NCBI GenBank assembly: GCA_022704885.1
Contig: JAKJFO010000021.1
Coordinates: forward strand, 1-36,560
Length of the DNA stretch: 36,560 bases
DNA from: Candidatus Rifleibacteriota bacterium
GTDB taxonomy: Bacteria; Riflebacteria; Ozemobacteria; Ozemobacterales; Ozemobacteraceae
Direction: 5' to 3'
Positions 7,138-15,037 of the stretch are shown here, piece by piece. The notes under the pieces were generated by a model. It did no database searches and was not told where the DNA came from. It saw nothing but the letters and a program-made list of their open reading frames with translations. Position 1 is the first letter of the stretch. Each line of letters starts with the position of its first letter. The position numbers and the translations under genes were made by a program.

Positions 7138-8538
7138 ATGAGCGTTTCAAGGGAAGATTTGCAACTCATAGTGTCGGAAGTGCTCAAAAAAATCGGCACA
7201 GGCACGCTCCCGACGCCATCTGTCGCCAGTGGCAGAGGCAGAGGAATTTTTGACTCGGTTGATGACGCGGTAGCTGCTGCTGCCCACGCCCAGAAACAGC
7301 TGATAGACCTGCCGCTGAAGGCCCGGGCAGCCATTATTGCCAATATGCGTAAGCGCGCCCTCGAAAAGGTCGAAGAGCTGGCAAAATTTGCCAATCAGGA
7401 AACCGGCTACGGCAGGGTCGATGACAAGATTCAAAAAAACAAGCTCGTCATCGAAAAAACGCCGGGAGTCGAAGACCTTGTTCCCGAGGCCTGCAGCGGC
7501 GATCACGGCCTGACCCTGACCGAGCGTGCTCCTTATGGCGTCATCGGGGCTATCACTCCGTCTACGAACCCGACGGCAACTGTCATAAACAATTCGATCA
7601 GCATGGTTTCGGCCGGCAATTCGGTTGTCTTTGCGCCACATCCGGCGGCGGCAAAATGCAGTCAGTTTGCGATGAGCCTTCTCAATGACGCCATTGTCGA
7701 AGCTGGCGGCCCGGAGAATGTTCTGGTAACAGTTGCCAGCGCCAGCATCGAAAACGCCCAGAAAATCATGACTCATCCTGGAATCAGACTTCTGGCCGTT
7801 ACCGGTGGCCCGGCCGTCGTCGAAGCCGCGTCGAAATCACGCAAAAAATATGTCGCCGCCGGCCCCGGCAACCCGCCGGCCGTCGTCGATGAAACCGCCG
7901 ATCTCAAAAAAGCGGCGCGTGACATAGTTTCTGGTGCAAGCCTCGACAACAATGTGCTTTGCATTGCCGAAAAAGAAATCATCGTCGTCGAGTCGGTCGC
8001 TGACGAGCTCAAGAAGCACCTGCGCAACAGCGGCGCCTACGAAGCTTCACCTCGCGAAATAGCCCAGCTCGAAAAAGTCTGCCTCGATGCCAAGGGAATG
8101 CCCAATCGCAAGCTGGTCGGGCGCAACGCCTCGGTCATCATGCAGGAAATCGGCGTCAACATTCCACCCGAAACCCGCATTGTACTCTGCGAAACAGCTC
8201 CCGATCATCCTTTTGTTGTAGAAGAGCTGCTGATGCCCGTTATTCCACTGGTCAGAGTGCGCGACGTTCACGCCGACCTCGCGGTCAAGGTTGAGCACGG
8301 TAACCGCCACACAGCTACCATGCACAGCAAGAACATCGACAATCTGCACAAGATGGCACGCATGTGTGACTGCAGTATCTTCGTCAAGAACGGGCCCAGC
8401 TACGCCGGACTCGGTCTCGGTGGCGAAGGCACCACAACCATGACCATAGCCTCGCCAACCGGCGAAGGCATCACAACCGCGCGCTCATTCACCCGTCTGC
8501 GCCGGTGTGTAATCGTAGATTCGTTCCGGATTGTATAA
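7138..8538 (+). CDS. pduP: CoA-acylating aldehyde dehydrogenase of a BMC (PduP/EutE-like)
   Basis: A 466-residue enzyme converting an aldehyde, probably acetaldehyde, with NAD+ and CoA to acyl-CoA inside the shell. The catalytic cysteine is Cys275 in DNNVLCIAEKE. The NAD-binding segment GAITPSTNPTATVINNS and the VTGGPAVV glycine motif are present. No alternative aldehyde dehydrogenase type fits better. The N-terminus (REDLQLIVSEVLKKIG, then a glycine-rich linker) is a textbook encapsulation peptide and resembles that of PduL in the same operon. The start has GGAG 7 nt upstream. The stop overlaps the next start as TAATG (8536-8540), so the PduS-like partner is translationally coupled. Confidence 0.95.
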   Translation: MSVSREDLQLIVSEVLKKIGTGTLPTPSVASGRGRGIFDSVDDAVAAAAHAQKQLIDLPLKARAAIIANMRKRALEKVEELAKFANQETGYGRVDDKIQKNKLVIEKTPGVEDLVPEACSGDHGLTLTERAPYGVIGAITPSTNPTATVINNSISMVSAGNSVVFAPHPAAAKCSQFAMSLLNDAIVEAGGPENVLVTVASASIENAQKIMTHPGIRLLAVTGGPAVVEAASKSRKKYVAAGPGNPPAVVDETADLKKAARDIVSGASLDNNVLCIAEKEIIVVESVADELKKHLRNSGAYEASPREIAQLEKVCLDAKGMPNRKLVGRNASVIMQEIGVNIPPETRIVLCETAPDHPFVVEELLMPVIPLVRVRDVHADLAVKVEHGNRHTATMHSKNIDNLHKMARMCDCSIFVKNGPSYAGLGLGGEGTTTMTIASPTGEGITTARSFTRLRRCVIVDSFRIV

Positions 8539-9851
8539 TGGTAAATGTTGATTTTTCACAACTGGGCCTGACCGGATGCGGCGGTGCCGGGTTTCCGACA
8601 CATATCAAGCTGGCCGCCCGCAACGTCGAAGCGGTTATCGTCAATGCCGCCGAATGCGAGCCTCTGCTTCATAAAGATAAAGAGATCATGCGCCATTGCA
8701 GCGAAGATTTCTTCAAAGGCCTGATCAGAGTTCTCGATGAAACCGGCGCTAAAACCGGTTACATCGGCATGAAAAAGAAGTATGCCGACCTGCTCGCCTG
8801 GCTCTCGAAAAATCTGCCTGACCCGCGCATCAAAATGCTGCCGCTCGGCGACTTTTACCCGGCCGGCGATGAATACGAACTGGTCTACGAAGCCACCGGC
8901 CGGCTGATTCCGCATGGCGGCATACCGCTCAACATCGGTTGTGTCGTCATGAACGTCGAAACTCTGCTCAACATCGGCCGCAACAAGCCTTTCATCAGTA
9001 AGTTTCTCACTCTTGCCGGCAAAGTGCCCCACCCCTGTACCATCGAAGTGCCCATTGGCATCACTGTGCGCGAGGCTCTCGAGCTGGGCGGACTCAAAAA
9101 AATCGACGGGCTGAAAGTAATTGACGGCGGCCCGATGATGGGCAAGCTCATCGCCAGCCCTGAAACCGCAATTGTCAGCAAAACCTGTGGCGGCCTGATT
9201 GCATTGCCCGCCGACCACGTTCTGATCAGAAAGATGTCGAACAGCGACAAAAAAAATTCGCAGATCGCCCGTTCAGCCTGCGACCAGTGCACTGACTGCT
9301 CAGAACTCTGCCCACGCGCCCTGCTCGGCTATCCGATACGGCCGCACAAAGCGATGCGCACTGCGCAGTTCGCGCCCTACGCCGAAAGCAATTACGCGAT
9401 CGATTCGATATTCTGCAGCGAATGTGGCCTGTGCTCACTGTTTTCATGCCCCGAAGACCTGCCTCCCCGCGAGATGTGCATGCTTTCGAAAAAGTATCAT
9501 CTCGGCAAAGGCGTAAAACTCGCAGAATTTCCGGGTGAGCCAACAATTCACCCAATGCGTTCGGTTCGCCGCGTCAGCATCGAACGCCTGATCAAGAAGC
9601 TCGCTCTGCTCGACTACGATCACAAAGCGCCATTGCAGCAGGTTAGCAAGAATTTCGACAAGGTAACCCTGCCGCTCAAGATGCACATCGGTGCTCCTTC
9701 AGTGCCGGTTGTCAAAGCTGGCGACAGGGTTGGTGCCGGTCAACTCATCGCAGTGATACCTGAGGGCAAACTCGGTGCGGTGCTGCATGCGTCGATCAGC
9801 GGCAAAGTAGCTTCGGTCAGCGACCAGGCAATTGTCATAGTCAGAGAATGA
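8538..9851 (+). CDS. pduS: PduS-like iron-sulfur flavoprotein (RnfC-like electron carrier)
   Basis: A 437-residue electron-transfer protein related to PduS and RnfC. The N-terminal GCGGAGFPTHIK motif belongs to the flavin/NADH-binding domain. Two [4Fe-4S] motifs follow: Cys248, 251, 254, 258 (CxxCxxCxxxCP) and Cys293, 296, 299, 304 (CxxCxxCx4CP). A C-terminal barrel-sandwich domain lies at ~370-437. The open frame extends 11 codons upstream, but ATG 8538 is preferred because it overlaps the stop of the dehydrogenase (TAATG) and gives the standard start. PduS in known systems reduces cobalamin. No B12 enzyme is seen here, so it more likely reoxidises NADH in the lumen and passes electrons through the PduT-like shell protein that follows 10 nt later. 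Confidence 0.9.
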   Translation: MVNVDFSQLGLTGCGGAGFPTHIKLAARNVEAVIVNAAECEPLLHKDKEIMRHCSEDFFKGLIRVLDETGAKTGYIGMKKKYADLLAWLSKNLPDPRIKMLPLGDFYPAGDEYELVYEATGRLIPHGGIPLNIGCVVMNVETLLNIGRNKPFISKFLTLAGKVPHPCTIEVPIGITVREALELGGLKKIDGLKVIDGGPMMGKLIASPETAIVSKTCGGLIALPADHVLIRKMSNSDKKNSQIARSACDQCTDCSELCPRALLGYPIRPHKAMRTAQFAPYAESNYAIDSIFCSECGLCSLFSCPEDLPPREMCMLSKKYHLGKGVKLAEFPGEPTIHPMRSVRRVSIERLIKKLALLDYDHKAPLQQVSKNFDKVTLPLKMHIGAPSVPVVKAGDRVGAGQLIAVIPEGKLGAVLHASISGKVASVSDQAIVIVRE

Positions 9852-9861
9852 GGTAAGATAA

Positions 9862-10419
9862 ATGAATATCCACGGAAATGCCATCGGCCTGATCGAACTT
9901 TCCAGCATTTCTACCGGCTATCTGGTGACCGATGCCATGCTCAAGACCGCTTCGGTCGAGCTGGTTCTCTCGCGCACCGTCTGCCCGGGCAAATTCATCT
10001 GCCTCGTCTGGGGCGATGTCGCAGCCGTCGAAGCCAGCGTTGCCGCCGGCATTCAACTCGGTCAGGGCTATCTTGTCAACGATCTCGTCATTCCGAACCT
10101 GCATCCGCAGATTTACCCGGCAATTACTGCCACCAATCAGATTACCGAAACCGGTGCGCTTGGTGTTATTGAGACTTTTGACATAGTTTCGACGATTCTT
10201 GCTGCTGACGCTTCGGTCAAAGCGGCTGACGTAACGCTTTGTGAACTGCGCATCGCCATGGCCATCGGCGGAAAAGCCTTTTACACGATGACTGGCGACG
10301 TTGCCGCAGTCGAAGCTGCGGTCAAAGCCGGCCTAGAATCACTCGAAGGCAAGGGTCTCGTCGTTCATCATGTCGTCATTCCAAGGCCGCGGCCTGAGCT
10401 GTTCAGGGAGTTCATCTGA
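9862..10419 (+). CDS. pduT: BMC-T shell protein with two BMC domains and a pore cysteine (PduT-like)
   Basis: A 185-residue tandem-domain trimer-forming shell protein. Domain 1 (about 6-90) reads AIGLIELSSISTGYLVTDAM to VIPNLHPQI, and domain 2 (about 98-185) reads ALGVIETFDIVSTILAADA to VIPRPRPEL. Cys41, in VCPGKF, aligns with the cysteine of PduT that holds a [4Fe-4S] cluster in the central pore. This suggests electron transfer across the shell, in agreement with the PduS-like neighbour upstream. The ribosome-binding site GAGGTAA precedes the ATG. Its stop overlaps the start of the RpiB-like gene as TGATG. Confidence 0.94.
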   Translation: MNIHGNAIGLIELSSISTGYLVTDAMLKTASVELVLSRTVCPGKFICLVWGDVAAVEASVAAGIQLGQGYLVNDLVIPNLHPQIYPAITATNQITETGALGVIETFDIVSTILAADASVKAADVTLCELRIAMAIGGKAFYTMTGDVAAVEAAVKAGLESLEGKGLVVHHVVIPRPRPELFREFI

Positions 10420-10868
10420 TGCCAAGAATCTACCTCGGTGCCGATCACGGCGGTTTTCCACACAAAGAAGAACTCAAAAAGTATCTCATCGAAAAAGGGC
10501 ACGTAATCGAAGACATGGGTGCCTATTCGACTTCACCTGTTGATTACCCTGATATAGCCTATCTGGTAGCGGCTTCGGTCGCCAAAAATCCGCACAGTCT
10601 CGGCATTGTCATCGATGGCGCCGGAATCGGCTCATGCATGGCTGCCAACAAGGTTCCCGGCATTCGCGCCGCCTGCTGTAACGATCTTTATACTGCCCGC
10701 AACAGCCGTGAACACAATCACGCCAATATTTTAACTCTTGGCAGCATGGTAATCGGCACCGGCTACATGAAGCAGATCGTCGATCTCTGGCTGGCAACTG
10801 CTCCGGCCCCCGGCCGCCACGCCGACCGCGTCGCCAAGATCATGCAGCTCGAACGCCTGACCGGCTGA
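10419..10868 (+). CDS. rpiB: RpiB-like sugar-phosphate isomerase, catalytic Cys replaced by Asp
   Basis: A 149-residue member of the RpiB/LacAB family, which interconverts ribose-5-phosphate and ribulose-5-phosphate. Family motifs are clear: LGADHGGF at the start, GAGIGSCMAANKVPGIRAA, and the NDLYTARNSREHNHANILTLGS block with its histidines. The catalytic cysteine that normally begins the CGTGIG motif is Asp66 here (VIDGAGIGSC), with a nearby Cys73. Activity or substrate may therefore differ from standard RpiB. It is the last gene of the BMC operon, overlapping the BMC-T stop (TGATG), with GGGAG as the ribosome-binding site. A palindromic repeat lies 24 bp downstream. Confidence 0.93.
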   Translation: MPRIYLGADHGGFPHKEELKKYLIEKGHVIEDMGAYSTSPVDYPDIAYLVAASVAKNPHSLGIVIDGAGIGSCMAANKVPGIRAACCNDLYTARNSREHNHANILTLGSMVIGTGYMKQIVDLWLATAPAPGRHADRVAKIMQLERLTG

Positions 10869-10892
10869 CATTCATTTTGTAATTCATCTTGC

Positions 10893-10920
10893 GTAGGGGT
10901 TCACCATGTTGAACCCCTGT
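10893..10920. repeat. 28-nt palindrome, copy 2
   Basis: AGGGGTTCA (10895-10903) pairs with TGAACCCCT (10910-10918), with GU pairs extending the stem to 10893-10920. It shares the length and the GTAGGGG/CCCCT outer arms with copy 1 at 4724-4751, while the inner bases differ and still pair. There is no T-run, so it is not a standard terminator, though it may act at the 3' end of the BMC message. Confidence 0.75.
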
Positions 10921-10945
10921 CTCTTCTACCATGATGCAATTGTAT

Positions 10946-10974
10946 TTGATTATCATACCGCGAAATTGTATATT
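10946..10974 (+). promoter_or_regulatory. Candidate sigma-70 promoter of deoB
   Basis: TTGATT (10946-10951), a 17-bp spacer and TATATT (10969-10974). Transcription would start near 10981, giving a 39-nt leader before the deoB ATG at 11020, with AAAAGGAAAG as ribosome-binding site. deoB can thus be expressed apart from the BMC operon. Confidence 0.55.
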
Positions 10975-11019
10975 TTTTTAGAATCATTTAACTCACACTA
11001 AGCAAAAGGAAAGAAAAAT

Positions 11020-12165
11020 ATGAGAGCAATATGCATAGTACTCGACAGCGCCGGCATTGCGCCGATGCCTGATCAGCACGAATACGGCGATATCGGCGCC
11101 GCAACAATCCCGAATATCGCAAAAGCCACTGGCGGCATCGACCTGCCAACCATGCAGAACATGGGACTCGGGAATATAACCGAAATCGAAGGAGTGCCAC
11201 CGGCAGACGCCCCGACGGCATCTTACGGCATGATGTACGAACTGTCGCCAGGAAAAGACACCACTACCGGCCACTGGGAAATGATGGGAATGAAGCTCGA
11301 TTTCGCGTTTCCGGTTTTTCCGGAAGGCTTTCCGAAAGACTTCATCGAAAAGTATGAAGCTGCTATCGGCCGCCAGACTCTCGCCAACTATCCGGCTTCC
11401 GGCACCGAGATCATCAACCAGCTTGGCGACGAGCATGTTAAAACCGGCAAGCCCATTGTCTATACCTCAGCTGACTCGGTGTTTCAGGTGGCCGCGCACG
11501 AGGAAGTAATTCCGGTTCCTGAACTGTATCGCATCTGCCAGATTGCCCGCGACATGCTGCAACCGCCAGAACTCGGTGCAGCCCGCGTCATTGCGCGCCC
11601 GTTTCTTGGTTCTTCCGGTAATTACACTCGCACCCCTAACCGCCACGACTTCAGTTTGACACCTTCAGAAACAGTTCTAGATGTGCTTAAAGCCAAAGGG
11701 ATTCCTACCTACGGCATCGGCAAAATCTACGATATTTTCGCCGGTCAAGGTGTTGAACCGCATGTAACGACCAAAAGCAACGAAGACGGCATGCAGAAAA
11801 CGCTCGAAGCACTCGACAAAATCAAGTCAGGCCTTATTTTTACCAATCTCGTCGATACCGACATGAAATACGGTCATCGCCGTGACGTTCATGGTTATCG
11901 TGCCTCTCTAATGGAATTCGACACCTGGCTGGCCGAATTCATCAACAAACTCGAAGATGATGACGTGCTGATCATCACTGCCGACCACGGCTGCGACCCG
12001 ACCTACAAAGGTTCCGATCATACCCGCGAAGCAGTGCCGCTGCTGGTCTACCAGAAGGGCAAAACCGGCAAAGACCTTGGTATTCGCCAGGGATTCTGGG
12101 ATGTAGCCGCTACCATCGCCGCCCATCTTGGCGTCGATTACAAAAACGGCACCTCTGCGTTGTAA
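11020..12165 (+). CDS. deoB: Phosphopentomutase
   Basis: A 381-residue metal-dependent enzyme that interconverts (deoxy)ribose-1-phosphate and the 5-phosphate in nucleoside salvage. Alkaline-phosphatase-superfamily metal residues are visible: Asp9 (VLDSAG), the phosphorylated threonine in DTTTGHWE (80-87), then VDTDMKYGHRRD and TADHGCDPTYKGSDHTRE near the C-terminus. Length is close to the family norm. It has its own promoter but lies directly downstream of the BMC operon, and its deoxyribose-5-phosphate product is the usual feed for a sugar-phosphate BMC through an aldolase not present here. Confidence 0.97.
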   Translation: MRAICIVLDSAGIAPMPDQHEYGDIGAATIPNIAKATGGIDLPTMQNMGLGNITEIEGVPPADAPTASYGMMYELSPGKDTTTGHWEMMGMKLDFAFPVFPEGFPKDFIEKYEAAIGRQTLANYPASGTEIINQLGDEHVKTGKPIVYTSADSVFQVAAHEEVIPVPELYRICQIARDMLQPPELGAARVIARPFLGSSGNYTRTPNRHDFSLTPSETVLDVLKAKGIPTYGIGKIYDIFAGQGVEPHVTTKSNEDGMQKTLEALDKIKSGLIFTNLVDTDMKYGHRRDVHGYRASLMEFDTWLAEFINKLEDDDVLIITADHGCDPTYKGSDHTREAVPLLVYQKGKTGKDLGIRQGFWDVAATIAAHLGVDYKNGTSAL

Positions 12166-12193
12166 ATAGCACAGATCTTCCAGCCTGAATGAA

Positions 12194-12225
12194 AATCGGC
12201 CGGGGACCAAGGTCCCCGGCCGATT
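12194..12225. terminator. Long perfect hairpin between convergent deoB and lipoprotein gene
   Basis: AATCGGCCGGGGACC (12194-12208) and its exact complement (12211-12225) form a 15-bp stem. No T-run follows on either strand. Its position between two convergent genes suggests a shared transcript end, but it is not a classical intrinsic terminator. Confidence 0.6.
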
Positions 12226-12255
12226 CGTGTTTATAACCTGGAGAGAGGTTTTCTT

Positions 12256-13746
12256 CTAAGGTCTGTCTGCAAGAACGCTGATGGTATAGAGCGAAGGTGA
12301 AGTCGATTCAGGAACTGGAATGGCTTCTTCATCAGGTGTGTTGATATAGTAAGATGCAGAAGCACCCGGAACTGGATTCGGCTCGATTACGATCTGATGT
12401 GCAAAACCATAACCGGTAGCGACATGAAATTTGATCAATGCTTCGCCGGTAACGCCTGCCTGAATGGACGGGGTGATCTGTGTGTTGTCCCACAGAGTAA
12501 TGGGATTGTTATTCTTTACCTCAAAGCTGTCGTAAGGCAGAGAAATATTGGCAGTCACCCGGTCACCATTCGCCAGGTCAGGACCTGCGACATGAAACAC
12601 CACATCACGATAGATGATGTTGTCATACATGCCAGCCTTGCTGTCAGCAGCAACCGCAGGATTATAATCGAATGCCGTTGTGTTGTTGTCAAAGGTAAAA
12701 TCGACGTCGATACGGTAATTGCCTTCCGCACCGCCAAACGCAGTGAGCGAAGAGCCGATCCTGACGACTTCGTCCTGATAGCCAACCATCTGAATTCTGA
12801 GATTAACCGGGAGATTGATGGCAGCAACTTCAAAAACATTTGGCAGGGCGTCATTGGAGACAATAAGATTGCTTGTCGTCAACACATGCGCCGGAGATGT
12901 ATTCGTTTCGACCAGAACATTAGCCTGAGCGTTGTTTAGATAACTCGGAGCGTTAACCCAGCGCAGCTGCAATTTATAGGTAACCGGCGTGAGAGATATC
13001 TTCACGTAGTATTCGCTTCCGAGCAGAGTGACGCCCTCTATTGTAGATGGCATGTAGAGAGGCTGATCGGCGGCATGACGAATGGCGATATCCATCGACT
13101 GAGCTGAAGATCTCTCAACGCCAGCACGCAGATCACCGGCAGTCAATTTAGTATTGCCGAGGCTGTCCTTCAAAGGTTCGCCATTGATGGTGACATAAAA
13201 TTCTTCAAGATCCTGTACTTTCACTGCTGACTGAGCATCGAGACTATAGGTGCTGTATAAATCGATCTTGATTGTGGCGGTTGGAGGCAGGCTGGTAGCT
13301 GACTCGATGAGCGGCAGGGCACCAAGGCTAACGACATCGCCGCTTTTAACATAGATAGCTTCTAGCTTTGCAGACTCGGCCGCATCGCCTGTTTCTGTTT
13401 CAGTAGTGGTTTTAGTGCTTGGGTAAGTCGCCTTGTTCTGACCCTTCTGATACTCGATCAGAACGTTGTCGGGAATGACGTTATCGAACACGAAATAACC
13501 GTTGGCGTCGGTGACAGTGGTCAAAAAGTTTTTGCCCTGTTTGAGCTCAGAAGTTCCCTGGGCTTCTTTCGACATGACTCTTACCGTTGCCCCTGAAATA
13601 CCGACAGTGTCATTATCTGCCTTGACGATACGACCGGTGATCATCGCCGGTTTGACGCCAAGAGCGCCTTTTTCGCAACCCATGCTCAGCATAATGACCA
13701 GTCCGGCAATCGCCAGAAACCAGCCGCCCCAGAATCTCAGCTGCAT
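12256..13746 (-). CDS. GCEKG-family lipoprotein A with carboxypeptidase-regulatory-like domain
   Basis: A 496-residue predicted lipoprotein of unknown function. The signal peptide ends at a lipobox LSMGC with Cys24 as lipidation site; residue +2 is Glu, so there is no Asp inner-membrane retention signal. It then has EKGALGVKPAMITGRIVKA, the start of a beta-sandwich (carboxypeptidase-regulatory/Cna-B-like: ITGRIV, later GYFVFDNVIPDNVLIEY). The rest is beta-rich. Start: the open frame goes to 13788, but ATG 13746 has GGGAGG nine bases before it and gives a normal signal peptide; 13788 has a weaker AGGTG. It lies downstream of paralogue B in one transcript and shares its N-terminal pattern with B and C. 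Confidence 0.85.
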   Translation of the reverse strand: MQLRFWGGWFLAIAGLVIMLSMGCEKGALGVKPAMITGRIVKADNDTVGISGATVRVMSKEAQGTSELKQGKNFLTTVTDANGYFVFDNVIPDNVLIEYQKGQNKATYPSTKTTTETETGDAAESAKLEAIYVKSGDVVSLGALPLIESATSLPPTATIKIDLYSTYSLDAQSAVKVQDLEEFYVTINGEPLKDSLGNTKLTAGDLRAGVERSSAQSMDIAIRHAADQPLYMPSTIEGVTLLGSEYYVKISLTPVTYKLQLRWVNAPSYLNNAQANVLVETNTSPAHVLTTSNLIVSNDALPNVFEVAAINLPVNLRIQMVGYQDEVVRIGSSLTAFGGAEGNYRIDVDFTFDNNTTAFDYNPAVAADSKAGMYDNIIYRDVVFHVAGPDLANGDRVTANISLPYDSFEVKNNNPITLWDNTQITPSIQAGVTGEALIKFHVATGYGFAHQIVIEPNPVPGASASYYINTPDEEAIPVPESTSPSLYTISVLADRP

Positions 13747-13789
13747 AGTGCTAAACCTCCCGAACGCTTGAGAAGAATTATTATTCATA

Positions 13790-15037
13790 TCAGTTCACCT
13801 GTATTGTTACGACCTGAGCTTCAGCTCCGTCGTCGTCCACACGTTTGGTCTCGGTATTCGATTTGCCATCGCCGACGATATAGCCGACAAAATTCAACTC
13901 GTATCCGGTTGGAACCTGATTGGTGCCAAGATCGATTACACGTGGCGTGCCGATTGTCCAGCCCGGCGGGTTGGTAACTATAGTTTGAGCCCACTGAGTG
14001 CCGGTTTCCTGGCAGAATGCACCGACAAAGTCGTTGGTTCTGATGCTTTCTCCCATGATGATTATGCGAACATCACGCATGATCGGTGAGAAATTGTTTT
14101 TCAGCGAGAATGTCTGGTATATGGTTCCCTGGAAGTCGCCGGAAGGATAGACCACAATTGGTCCGTTCATACGATAACCTTTGATCTCTGCTTCAATCGA
14201 CACCGAAACGCCTCTGGGAATACCCGAAATGGTAAAGGTCTGTTCGTTGATGGTTGCGGTAGCAGTGGCGACAGCCCGGTTCCCGGCATAGGCAAAGATA
14301 TTAGCAGTAGGATTTGCCTGGAATACCCAGCCTGGCACATCCTGCCAGCGCCCAACGATCGAATAGGTCTCGGGCTGCAGCAGAATCGTTCCGATGCTGC
14401 GGTCTGAAAGAAGACCTGCATCAAATGTATAGGTGAAACGTTCGTACCCGGTCACTGTGATAATAAGCCTGATCGGTTCTGCAGACGCAGGAACTCTGAA
14501 TCCGGTTGTCAGTTCAGTAGGAAGACGATTGTTGAAAGTCTGCTGGCCGAACACGAACTGTGCATTGCCATAGGTGATGAGCGTTCCATTAACGGCATCC
14601 TTAAGAGTGCCAGAAACGGTTACATACTGGTTTTCGTAGATCTGTTGCATGCGAACCGAAGGCACATGCGAAGTATCGTTATTGGTAACAACAACATTGA
14701 CAGCTGCCGAAGCCGAATCACCCAGCGGCACGTAGCCCACCTTGTCAAAGCTTAGATTCCATTCGTCAGCGCGCATATTGCTGAAATAATAGTTTCCGTT
14801 GCTGTCGCTGGTGGTGAACTTGGTAGCACGACCATCTTCGCCCTCTTCGCCGGTAGCAGCAGTGATGCTGACTCCGGCAATTCCGACAAGAGTGCGACTG
14901 TCGAGCACGCTTCCCGAAATACCACCGCCTTTGAGCCCGAGGGTGCCTTTCTCGCACCCGGCCAGGCTTACAATCAGCACAATGAACAGTGCTGCCAGGA
15001 TCCCGAACGGCTTCGGGTTCCGCCTTTCTCTAATCAT
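13790..15037 (-). CDS. GCEKG-family lipoprotein B
   Basis: A 415-residue predicted lipoprotein, paralogue of A and C. The signal peptide has a hydrophobic core (ILAALFIVLIVSLAGC) with Cys28 as lipidation site. The mature protein opens EKGTLGLKGGGISGSVLDS, then a Cna-B-like repeat (SDSNGNYYFSNMRADEWNLSF) and further beta-rich sequence. GGAGG sits 7 nt before the ATG, so the start is secure. The stop lies 43 bp before the preferred start of A, so the two are probably co-transcribed. The cargo or ligand is unknown; surface or outer-membrane display is inferred. Confidence 0.87.
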   Translation of the reverse strand: MIRERRNPKPFGILAALFIVLIVSLAGCEKGTLGLKGGGISGSVLDSRTLVGIAGVSITAATGEEGEDGRATKFTTSDSNGNYYFSNMRADEWNLSFDKVGYVPLGDSASAAVNVVVTNNDTSHVPSVRMQQIYENQYVTVSGTLKDAVNGTLITYGNAQFVFGQQTFNNRLPTELTTGFRVPASAEPIRLIITVTGYERFTYTFDAGLLSDRSIGTILLQPETYSIVGRWQDVPGWVFQANPTANIFAYAGNRAVATATATINEQTFTISGIPRGVSVSIEAEIKGYRMNGPIVVYPSGDFQGTIYQTFSLKNNFSPIMRDVRIIIMGESIRTNDFVGAFCQETGTQWAQTIVTNPPGWTIGTPRVIDLGTNQVPTGYELNFVGYIVGDGKSNTETKRVDDDGAEAQVVTIQVN

